NCBI GenBank assembly: GCA_016872875.1 | Contig: VGYW01000447.1 | Coordinates: 1-6,646, forward strand | DNA from: Planctomycetota bacterium | Lineage (GTDB): Bacteria > Planctomycetota > PUPC01 > DSUN01 | Length of the DNA stretch: 6,646 nt | Direction of reading: 5' to 3' | Position numbers and translations under genes: made by a program | Shown: piece by piece, positions 1 through 5,964 of the stretch | How the letters are laid out: every line of letters begins with the position of its first letter | Numbering within the stretch: the first letter of the stretch is position 1 | Notes under the pieces: generated by a model | The model's database searches: none | The model's input: only the letters and a program-made list of their open reading frames with translations | What the model was told of the DNA's origin: nothing

Positions 1-890
1 TCAATGGTCACGGGCAACACCCCAGCCGCGTCACCGTCCACCTGGTAGCTCACGCGCTCGCTGCTTGCCAGGCGAACGCCGCGGCCTCGGAAGAACCTGG
101 CCCCGCTGAGCCGGGGACACCTGACCAGGAAGGCCAGGAGCGCGCGGACGTAACGCCCCAGCCCGCCCTTCGGCAGCACGCAGAGGTCCAGCAGCCCGTC
201 GTCCGGCACGGCGTCGCGCGTGATTGCGAACGGGCCGCCGTAGCCTCGCACGTTGCTCGCCAGCGCGAAGCCGCGGGCCTCCACGGGGGGCGCGCCGTCC
301 GTGACAACCTCGATGCGCGGCGCGCCGTAGCGCGCCAGGGTCGTCGCGATCAGCCGCGCGTAGCGCCACATCCTGATGCCGCCCGAGCGCTCCGCCGCCA
401 GCCGCGCCGCCACCGCCGCGTCGAAGCCCGCCCCGAGCATCGAGACGAACCGCCGCCCGTTCGCCGCCCAGAGGTCCAGCCGCCGCTCGCGCCCGCGCTC
501 CACCATCGCGGCGAAGCCGCCCACGCTGCGCGGCAGACGGAACTCCTTTGCCAACACGTTCCCCGTGCCCAGCGGCAGGAGCGCCACGGGGCGGTCAGCT
601 TCGAGCCCGTTGAGGACTTCGTTCAGGGTGCCATCGCCGCCCACGACGGCCACGAGGTCGTGGCCGCCTGCGGCGCGCGCCGCCTCGCGCGCGTCGCCCG
701 GCTTCGCCGTGACTGCTGCCTCCGCCGCGATGCCCCGCAGCCGCAGTCCCTCCTCCACCGGGCTGAGCAGCCGTTGCCCCTTGCCCCGCCCGGCGATCGG
801 GTTCACGATGACCAGCGCTCGCCGCGCCCGTGGCACAACCAAGGGGGATGAATGGATGGGGGGATGAATGGATGATCGGCTGACAGCCAT
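1..890 (-). CDS. Diacylglycerol kinase-family lipid kinase (YegS/DagK-like), C-terminus outside window
   Basis: The protein belongs to the diacylglycerol/sphingosine kinase catalytic family (COG1597 type), cytoplasmic or membrane-associated enzymes that phosphorylate a lipid hydroxyl with ATP. Counting from the ATG at 890, I see the nucleotide-loop motif NPIAGRGKG (residues 30-38), the signature GGDGTLNEV (84-92) and PLGTGN (106-111). Further on are DAVPDDGLLDL and, near the edge, YQVDGD, typical of the C-terminal lobe. The frame stays open from these motifs to base 1, so about 296 residues are present and probably only a short tail is missing. The start is uncertain. ATG 890 lies in a GGAT simple repeat with no clear Shine-Dalgarno site. 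TTG 842 and GTG 836 lie just past the repeat and would give the short N-terminus usual for the family. The natural substrate cannot be told from sequence. No partner gene adjoins it: the next gene upstream on this strand is about 1.9 kb away. Confidence 0.88.
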   Translation of the reverse strand, partial: MAVSRSSIHPPIHSSPLVVPRARRALVIVNPIAGRGKGQRLLSPVEEGLRLRGIAAEAAVTAKPGDAREAARAAGGHDLVAVVGGDGTLNEVLNGLEADRPVALLPLGTGNVLAKEFRLPRSVGGFAAMVERGRERRLDLWAANGRRFVSMLGAGFDAAVAARLAAERSGGIRMWRYARLIATTLARYGAPRIEVVTDGAPPVEARGFALASNVRGYGGPFAITRDAVPDDGLLDLCVLPKGGLGRYVRALLAFLVRCPRLSGARFFRGRGVRLASSERVSYQVDGDAAGVLPVTI

Positions 891-917
891 CCACCCATCC
901 ACCCATCCACCCATCCC
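843..917. repeat. GGAT/CCATCCAC simple repeat forming an inverted pair at the lipid kinase 5' end
   Basis: Two exactly adjacent 16-bp copies of GGGGGATGAATGGATG (843-858 and 859-874) are followed, after a short spacer, by about 3.9 tandem copies of CCATCCAC (887-917). The two blocks are complementary to each other in most positions, for example GGATGAATGGATG against CATCCACCCATCC with two mismatches. The region could therefore fold as a long imperfect hairpin. Blocks of this kind change copy number by slippage. Here such a change would alter the spacing upstream of the kinase start, or its N-terminus if ATG 890 is used. Confidence 0.85.
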
Positions 918-1794
918 ACGGCGGGCGACAGGAAGAGTACGAGTCACAGGCAACAGTCTAACACATTCCCCGGCCCCGCTCAAGCGAGTGCGGCACAACG
1001 GGTGAGATGACGGATTCACGCCGGCACGCACCGCAACGCAGCCACAAACATCCCGGTTGCGGCCTCTAGGTGGCGCGCTTGCCGCGACAGTGAATGGCCC
1101 GGCCCGGCCCGCGCCAGGTGGCTGGCAGCGGGTCCGCGTGCAAGTCCACTGTCGCACGTCGGAGAGATAATTGCAGAGTCATATGACTCTGCAATTATCG
1201 TGGCAGACCTCGTCTCCTGCCGCGAATGACCTATCCCACGGAGCAGGTGCATGGCCCTGGCGGAACCGCGTCCCCTGGTCGGCAACGAGGCTGCGCGCGG
1301 GTCCGGCGCCGCACAGTCGAGAGATAATTGCAGAGTCATATGACTCTGCAATTATCTTGGCAGACGCTATCTCCGCCCGCGGCTGGCCTATTCCATGGAT
1401 GGAGTGGATGGCCCTGGCGGAACCGCGTCCCCTGGTCGGCAACGAGGCTGCGCGCGGGTCCGGCGCCCCACAGTCGAGAGATAATTGCAGAGTCATATGA
1501 CTCTGCAATTATCTTGGCAGACGCTATCTCCGCCCGCGGCTGGCCTATTCCATGGATGGAGTGGATGGCCCTGGCGGGCCCGCGTCCTCTGGTTGGCAAC
1601 GATGCCTCGCGCCGGTCCGGTGCCGCACAGTCGAGAGATAATTGCAGAGTCATATGACTCTGCAATTATCTTGGCAGACGCTATCTCCGGCCGCGAATGG
1701 CCTATTCCACTGAGCAGGTGGATCGCCCTGGCGGGTCCGCGTCCCCTGGTTGGCACCGACGCCAGCGCGCCGGTCCGGTGCCGCACAGTCGAGA

Positions 1795-2035
1795 GATAAT
1801 TGCAGAGTCATATGACTCCAGAACTCCTGACACGGTGCTGGGCCATGGTGAAACATCCGGGGGTCTTGACCATCGCTACGCGGTCGAGATTGGCTCTCCG
1901 AGCCTTTTGCGTTGGCTGGCCCCTGGAAATATGTTTCACGAATTATCAGCCGGCCTGCAGCCGTAAATCCAGCCCGATTGCCCATTTGGGCCTCTCCAGA
2001 TGGGTATGTCAGGAGTTCTGGACTCTGCAATTATC
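1795..2035. repeat. Palindrome copy 5, split by an insertion
   Basis: Bases 1795-1818 are the first 24 bases of the array palindrome and 2026-2035 are its last 10. Deleting 1819-2025 (element plus one GACTC copy) restores a perfect 34-bp palindrome and the 157-bp spacing to the next copy. The insertion point is seven bases right of the centre of symmetry. Confidence 0.95.
1819..2020. mobile_element. 202-bp MITE-like element with 14-bp perfect terminal inverted repeats
   Basis: The element begins CAGAACTCCTGACA and ends with the exact reverse complement TGTCAGGAGTTCTG. It is flanked by direct copies of GACTC (1814-1818 and 2021-2025), a 5-bp target-site duplication, and removing it restores the host palindrome. 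It has no credible gene, so it would need a transposase supplied in trans by an element with the same ends. Near the right end an internal 9-bp stem (CCCATTTGG, six-base loop, CCAGATGGG, 1981-2004; one G-U pair as RNA) may fold. I cannot assign it to an insertion-sequence family from the ends alone. Confidence 0.9.
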
Positions 2036-2474
2036 TTGGCAGACGCTATCTCCGCCCGCGGCTGGCCTATTCCATGGATGGAGTGGATGGCCCTGGCGGG
2101 CCCACGTCCTCTGGTTGGCAACGATGCCTCGCGCCGGTCCGGTGCCGCACAGTCGAGAGATAATTGCAGAGTCATATGACTCTGCAATTATCTTGGCAGA
2201 CGCTATCTCCGCCCGCGGCTGGCCTATTCCATGGATGGAGTGGATCGCCCTGGCGGGTCCGCGTCCCCTGGTTGGCACCGACGCCAGCGCGCCGGTCCGG
2301 TGGCGCACAGCCGAGAGATAATTGCAGAGTCATATGACTCTGCAATTATCCTCGCAGACGCCATCTCCGCCCGCGGCTGGCCTATTCCATGGGTGGAGTG
2401 GATCGCCCTGGCGGGTCCGCGTCCCCTGGTTGGCACCGACGCCAGCGCGCCGGTCCGGTGGCGCACAGCCGAGA

Positions 2475-2508
2475 GATAATTGCAGAGTCATATGACTCTG
2501 CAACCATC
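2475..2508. repeat. Palindrome copy 8, imperfect variant
   Basis: This is the only array copy whose palindrome carries substitutions: its right arm ends GCAACCATC where the others have GCAATTATC. The following unit (unit 8) is also the shortest and most diverged, with a palindrome-to-palindrome distance of 153 bp. It sits one unit from the array edge. Confidence 0.9.
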
Positions 2509-2760
2509 GTGGCAGATGACATCTCCGGCCGCGAATGGTTCCACGGAGGGGGTGGATGGCACTGGCGGGCCCGCGTCCTCTGGTTGGCAAAGATGCCTCG
2601 CGCCGGTCCGGTGCCGCGCAGTAGAGAGATAATTGCAGAGTCATATGACTCTGCAATTATCTCCCTGGACATTATCTATGCCCCCCAACAGGCGATTCCA
2701 CGTAGCGTAGGTTGTCGCGGTGCAGGCGGGGAGGTCAGGTGGGGGGCGCGTCCAGAGTTG

Positions 2761-4275
2761 CTATCGCACGCTAACGAGCTTCAGAAGGGTTCCCACTAGG
2801 CCCGGGATTGTGTGGGCCTCGGCCTCGGCCGCGATGGCGAGGCCCAGCTCGCGGGCCGTCTGGGTCGTGACCGGGCCGATCGAGATGAGGCGAACTGAGG
2901 CGGGCAGGGCGGCGAGGCGCTCGCGCCCGATGGCCTCCACGAAGCCGCGAACGGTGGAGGAGCTGGTGAAGGTCACGAAGTCCACCTCGCCGGCCATCAG
3001 GCGGCTCACAATCTCCGCGTCGGGCTGGCCCCCGACGACCGTGCGGTAGGCGTCAACCTCGTGGACCTCTGCCCCGGCCTCCTCAAGCCCCTTCCGGACG
3101 GTTTCGGGCACGTCCGCGGCGCGTGGGAGTAGCACGCGCTTGCCGCGGAGCGCCTCGTGTGCGGCGAGGGCGGCCACGAGCTCGGCGCCCGTGAAGCGCT
3201 CGGGCTGGCAATCGGGGCGGATGCCGTGGCGAACCAGGCTCTCGGCCGTGGCTGGGCCGATTGCGGCCACGCGCGGCAGCGCCCGGGAGTCCTTCCCCGC
3301 AATGGCCAGCCGCCCGAAGAAGCCGTCTACCCCGTTCACGCTCGTGAAGAGCACCCAGTCGTAGGCATCGAGCCGCGCGATGGCCTCGTCGAGCGGCGCC
3401 CAGTCGGCGGGCGGCTCGATGCGGATGGCCGGCATCTCGAGCACCTCGGCGCCCAGCTCTTCGAGACGCACGCACAGCTCGCTGGCCTGCGCCCGCGCCC
3501 GCGTGACCACGATGCGGCGGCCGAAGAGCGGCCGCCGCTCGAACCAGGCGAGCTCCTCCCGCAGCGTGACCACCCTGCCCACCACGAGCACCGCGGGCGC
3601 CTCCATCCCCGCCGCACGCTCGGCGATGTCCGCGAGCGTGCCCACGGCCGTCCGCTGCTGCGCCACCGTGCCCCACTGGACAACCGCCGCGGGCGTCTCC
3701 CCCGCCAGGCCGTGCGTCGTGAGCCGCTCCACGATGTGCGAGAGGTTCCTCACGCCCATATAGAACACCAGCGTGCCGACGCCCGTCGCCAGCCTGTCCC
3801 ACGCGACGTCGCTCGCCTCCTTGGTCGGGTCCTCGTGCCCCGTCACGAAGGCCACGGACGACGCCAGCCCGCGGTGCGTCACCGGGACGCCCGCGTATGC
3901 CGGCGCAGCCACCCCCGCCGTCACCCCTGGCACCACCTCGAACGGCACGCCCGCCTGGGCGAGCGCCAGCGCCTCCTCGCCCCCGCGTCCGAACACGAAC
4001 GGGTCGCCCCCCTTCAGCCGGCACACCCGCTTCCCCTCCTTGCCCTTCGCCACAAGGAGCGCATTGATCTCCTCCTGCTTCATCGTATGGCATCCGCCGC
4101 GCTTGCCCACGCTGATCAGTTCCGCATCGGGGCGTGCCTCGCGCAGCAGCCTTGGATTCGCCAGGGCATCGTACACCACCACCTCGGCGCCCCGCAGCGC
4201 CTCCAGCCCCTTCAGCGTAATCAGCCCGGGGTCCCCAGGGCCAGCTCCGACAAGAAAGACAACGCCACTCGACAT
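2761..4275 (-). CDS. cobA-hemD: Uroporphyrinogen-III C-methyltransferase / uroporphyrinogen-III synthase fusion (CobA-HemD)
   Basis: This 504-residue cytoplasmic enzyme joins two consecutive steps of tetrapyrrole synthesis. HemD closes hydroxymethylbilane to uroporphyrinogen III. CobA (SUMT) then methylates it twice with S-adenosylmethionine to precorrin-2, the entry to siroheme and cobalamin. The N-terminal methyltransferase (about 1-247) has VGAGPGDPGLITLKG (9-23), VGKRGG (56-61), RLKGGDPFVFGRGGEE (86-101), VVPGVTAG (114-121) and GVPVTHRG (129-136). The HemD part (about 249-504) begins LFGRRIVVTRA and carries LFTSVNG, AAIGPATA, VTFTSSSTV and SIGPVTTQTA. Both domains look full length with no missing motif. 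I chose ATG 4275 because the SAM-binding motif follows at once and GAGGAAGG lies about 7 bases upstream. An in-frame extension toward 4530 is open but runs through a dispersed repeat. No other heme, siroheme or cobalamin gene is visible nearby, and no clear terminator follows before the array. Confidence 0.96.
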   Translation of the reverse strand: MSSGVVFLVGAGPGDPGLITLKGLEALRGAEVVVYDALANPRLLREARPDAELISVGKRGGCHTMKQEEINALLVAKGKEGKRVCRLKGGDPFVFGRGGEEALALAQAGVPFEVVPGVTAGVAAPAYAGVPVTHRGLASSVAFVTGHEDPTKEASDVAWDRLATGVGTLVFYMGVRNLSHIVERLTTHGLAGETPAAVVQWGTVAQQRTAVGTLADIAERAAGMEAPAVLVVGRVVTLREELAWFERRPLFGRRIVVTRARAQASELCVRLEELGAEVLEMPAIRIEPPADWAPLDEAIARLDAYDWVLFTSVNGVDGFFGRLAIAGKDSRALPRVAAIGPATAESLVRHGIRPDCQPERFTGAELVAALAAHEALRGKRVLLPRAADVPETVRKGLEEAGAEVHEVDAYRTVVGGQPDAEIVSRLMAGEVDFVTFTSSSTVRGFVEAIGRERLAALPASVRLISIGPVTTQTARELGLAIAAEAEAHTIPGLVGTLLKLVSVR

Positions 4276-4312
4276 TCCGATCCCTTCCTCTTGCGTCCCG
4301 GCCCAGATGAGA

Positions 4313-4466
4313 TGCGACAGCCTGTTGGAGTGCGGCGGCTCGACGCCGCTTCTCATGCCGCTCCATGATGCCTTGCGGCGCATCTGCCTGAGACCGCGGC
4401 GCCCAGGACACGGTGGGAGCCTCTGGAAAGCGGCGTCAAGCCGCCGCACTCCAACAGGCTGCCGCA
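4313..4466. repeat. 154-bp inverted-repeat element in the cobA-hemD leader region
   Basis: Arms at 4313-4351 and 4428-4466 are 39 bp each and match as inverted repeats with two mismatches. The inner 34 bases (from CAGCCTGTTGGAGTG, and its complement on the other side) differ at one position. Each arm holds its own small hairpin of the form GCGGCG-n6-CGCCGC. A 76-bp centre separates the arms and can also fold. It has no gene and I see no clear target duplication. It resembles a REP- or MITE-type dispersed element between the two divergent genes. Confidence 0.85.
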
Positions 4467-4533
4467 CGTGACCGGGGCCGCGCTCCAGCGCGTGGTGCCA
4501 CCCGCTGAACAGACCCCGCGCCTGACACATCTC

Positions 4534-4562
4534 AGCATGCCCGAAATCGCCCGTCGGGTCAA
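4534..4562 (-). promoter_or_regulatory. Weak sigma70-like promoter candidate for cobA-hemD
   Basis: On the minus strand TTGACC (4557-4562) is followed after 17 bp by CATGCT (4534-4539). The -35 box and spacing are good, but the -10 box matches the TATAAT consensus at only three of six positions. If used, the transcript would have a leader of about 250 nt containing the whole inverted-repeat element before the cobA-hemD start at 4275. I saw no cobalamin riboswitch consensus in this leader. Confidence 0.3.
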
Positions 4563-4606
4563 CAGCGACAACGGGCTACGGCGCCGCCCCCAACTGCCAA
4601 GAGCCC

Positions 4607-4634
4607 TTGACAAAGCGGTGCGTGTGGGTATGAT
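4607..4634 (+). promoter_or_regulatory. Strong sigma70-type promoter for the lipoprotein gene
   Basis: A perfect -35 box TTGACA (4607-4612) and a near-consensus -10 box TATGAT (4629-4634) are 16 bp apart. Transcription would begin near 4641, giving a leader of about 38 nt to the ATG at 4679. An 8-bp palindrome CACATGTG (4636-4643) overlaps the expected start point. Confidence 0.75.
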
Positions 4635-4678
4635 CCACATGTGTCCACTCGGACCTCCTTGTGCTCAGGGAGACAGAC

Positions 4679-5137
4679 ATGTGGAACGCACGGTTCGTTC
4701 GTTTGCTGGTCTCATTGGCCCCACTGTTCTTGCTCACCTCGTGTACGCGGCTCGCGCAACCGGCGCCGGGGAAATCAAGCGATCATCGGGCGGAGCCTAG
4801 CCAGTTCTCAAAGGAATGGAGGAAAGGCAACCGCTGGGAAGCGGTGTGCCGGTGCGTTACCAGGGAGCTGGACCACCTGCGTGGGGAATCGAAGGATGCG
4901 GTTGTTCAGTTCCTCGGGGAGGACCACGAAACTGCCACCTTCCGGGAGGGTGAGGGTCTCCGCACGACCCTCGTCTACCACTGCGTCTGGGAGTGTACTT
5001 TGGGGCGCGTGAGTATTCTGGACATTGTGGTTCTATTGAACGGGAGAGGGAACGTGACAGAGGTCAAGCTACAGCCGGGACGAGGCGTCTTGGCCGGCCT
5101 CCCCTCTCCATCGTCCATCCTGCCGCCGAGTGAGTGA
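4679..5137 (+). CDS. Small predicted lipoprotein, function unknown
   Basis: The 152-residue product starts with a short basic N-region and a hydrophobic stretch (LLVSLAPLFLL, 9-19) ending in the lipobox LTSC. It should be lipidated at Cys22 and anchored in a membrane outside the cytoplasm. ATG 4679 was chosen because AGGGAG lies six bases upstream and the signal peptide starts there; a GTG at 4661 in the same frame is less likely. The mature part has four further cysteines, CxC at 57-59 and CxxxC at 102-106, which could form disulfides or bind a metal. The region from about 73 to 131, with a FLGE turn, a beta-rich stretch and then VVLLNGRGNVTEVKL, recalls the small BamE/SmpA-like fold of outer-membrane-associated lipoproteins. 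That is a weak pattern impression, not a recognised family. It has its own promoter and is transcribed away from cobA-hemD, so no shared pathway is implied. Confidence 0.82.
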   Translation: MWNARFVRLLVSLAPLFLLTSCTRLAQPAPGKSSDHRAEPSQFSKEWRKGNRWEAVCRCVTRELDHLRGESKDAVVQFLGEDHETATFREGEGLRTTLVYHCVWECTLGRVSILDIVVLLNGRGNVTEVKLQPGRGVLAGLPSPSSILPPSE

Positions 5138-5201
5138 CCCTGTGGTGCGGGCTGTTCGCCGGGGGCCTCTTCTGCCATCGCGGCCAGGCTTTCGTTGGCG
5201 A

Positions 5202-5892
5202 TCACCGGCAGCCGCGGGTGAGCCACTTCCAGAGCGGGGCGAAGCGGATCGTGCCCTCGATGCCGAACCAGGAGGCAGGTTTCTCGTGCTCCGCGCTCTC
5301 GGTGAGGATGAGGAGGTCGTTGCACTTGAGTTCCTGCGAGGCGCGGAGGAGGGAGCGGACCTCGCGGTCGCGAGTCTTGGGGTCGGACACGTCGAGGCAG
5401 ACCTGGGTGAGTTGGGCGACATGGAGGCCGCGCTTGAGGACGAAGTCAACCTCTTCGTGCCGGGGGCCTTTCCAGAAGAATGCCTCGAGTTCCCCCTCGA
5501 GCTCGCGCTTGCGCAGGGCGACGGCGACGAGGTTCTCGTAGAGCTGTCCGAGGCCCGGGCTGAAGCGGAAGGAGGTGGAGGAGGTGCTTCGGCTCGCCGT
5601 AGAGCGCATCGAGGGATGCGACGAGCTCATGGGTGTCGGGGAGCTCGGCCAGCCGCTCGTCATCGAAGTTCACGTAGCCGAAAGGCCCCAGGCGCTGGGC
5701 CGCGTGGATTGCGAAGAAGGACTTGCCCGCTTTCCTCGGGCCAATGATGACCTTGACCAGGTCGTTGTCGAACCGGGACAGGTCAACCTCGCGCTCGACG
5801 TATGGTTCGCGGAGGCGTTGCTCGACTTCACGTCTCTGGAGGAGAAGGACGTCTCGCAGCATTGGGCGCTCCCGAGGAGAATGCGCCATCAT
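5202..5892 (-). pseudogene. AAA_14/DUF4143 ATPase remnant with the middle deleted
   Basis: Two pieces of one ATPase family lie in different frames on the same strand. The upstream piece (from ATG 5892, or ATG 5862 with GGGAG upstream) has KVIIGPRKAGKS, with the Walker A residues at 51-58, and YVNFDDERL at 73-81, ending near LYGEPKHLL. The downstream piece resumes with SPGLGQLYENLVAVAL and keeps the usual end of DUF4143: EEVDFVLKRG, the QVCLDVSDPKTRDREVRSLL block and APLWKWL, stopping at 5202-5204. About 100 plus 120 residues remain, against roughly 400 or more in intact relatives. Walker B, the sensor region and the front of DUF4143 are gone, so this is an internal deletion plus frame change rather than a single frameshift. 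The junction lies at about 5570-5586, beside a directly repeated AGGAGGTG (5570-5577 and 5579-5586). Intact members are cytoplasmic P-loop ATPases of mostly unknown role that spread horizontally. It converges on the lipoprotein gene, 64 bp apart. Confidence 0.88.
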
Positions 5893-5893
5893 G

Positions 5894-5921
5894 ATGCACA
5901 CAAGTTGCAGCTTTTGTGCAT
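5894..5921. promoter_or_regulatory. Operator-like inverted repeat at the ATPase remnant promoter
   Basis: ATGCACA (5894-5900) and TGTGCAT (5915-5921) form a perfect 7-bp inverted repeat with a 14-bp spacer; extending to 10 bp gives one mismatch. The upstream arm overlaps the first bases of the -10 box, and a further GTGCAT follows at 5926-5931. The position between the promoter and start codon suits a repressor site, but no regulator is identified. Confidence 0.35.
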
Positions 5922-5948
5922 TATCGTGCATTCGGCGAGGCAAGTCAA
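5920..5948 (-). promoter_or_regulatory. Sigma70-type promoter of the ATPase remnant
   Basis: On the minus strand TTGACT (5943-5948) and GATAAT (5920-5925) are exactly 17 bp apart, each one base from consensus. The transcript would begin near 5913, about 20 nt before ATG 5892 and about 50 nt before ATG 5862. The signal survives although the gene body has lost its middle. Confidence 0.65.
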
Positions 5949-5964
5949 TGGCGGTGTTTGGGGC

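Larger units (their letters stand above)
1090..2710. repeat. Satellite-like tandem array, ~157-bp unit with a 34-bp palindrome
   Basis: Nine copies of one 34-bp palindrome start at 1166, 1323, 1480, 1637, 1795, 2159, 2317, 2475 and 2628. Each left half reads GATAATTGCAGAGTCAT and the right half is its exact reverse complement, apart from copy 8. Copy 5 is interrupted by an insertion. Once the insertion and its target duplication (207 bp) are removed, the spacings are 157, 157, 157, 158, 157, 158, 158 and 153 bp. The palindrome is AT-rich (12 G/C of 34). The 119-124-bp segments between copies are GC-rich and clearly related to one another, most reading TTGGCAGACGCTATCTCC after the palindrome and CAGTCGAGA or CAGCCGAGA before it. 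Sequence before copy 1 (about 1090-1165) and after copy 9 (about 2662-2710) aligns only loosely to the unit, like decayed array edges. Open frames through the array come from the 3n+1 unit length and are not credible genes. Role unknown. Confidence 0.95.

Noticed and set aside
1166..2661. CRISPR array (regular palindromic repeats with spacers)
   Set aside because: The segments between the repeats are ~120 bp and homologous to each other, not unique spacers, and no cas gene is visible.
1166..2661. Integron cassette array with attC-like palindromes
   Set aside because: The palindromes are perfect rather than attC-like imperfect structures, the intervening DNA is one repeated non-coding sequence, and no integrase gene is present.
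1171..2672. Many ~100-residue open frames on both strands across the array
   Set aside because: They follow from a 157-bp unit passing through successive frames, differ by strand and frame without codon preference, and match no family I know.
3157..4368. Long plus-strand open frame opposite cobA-hemD
   Set aside because: It is the antisense shadow of a clearly recognisable GC-rich gene; its translation is low-complexity and rich in Arg and His.
4276..4530. Extended N-terminus of CobA-HemD
   Set aside because: It runs through the inverted-repeat element, adds 85 residues before the SAM-binding motif, and ATG 4275 has a good ribosome site.
4276..4530. Cobalamin riboswitch before cobA
   Set aside because: I looked for the B12-box consensus on the minus strand and did not find it; the fold here is explained by the inverted repeat.
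4635..4684. Hairpin hiding the lipoprotein start (CCACATGT with ACATGTGG)
   Set aside because: With the -10 box at 4629-4634 the transcript should begin near 4641, inside the first arm, so the full stem would not form.
5570..5586. Single sequencing frameshift in an intact ATPase
   Set aside because: Correcting the frame would still leave the Walker B region and the front of DUF4143 missing, so a deletion is needed.
5130..5747. Plus-strand open frame over the ATPase remnant
   Set aside because: It is the complement of the DUF4143 coding sequence, with a biased Glu/Gly/Arg composition and no family resemblance.
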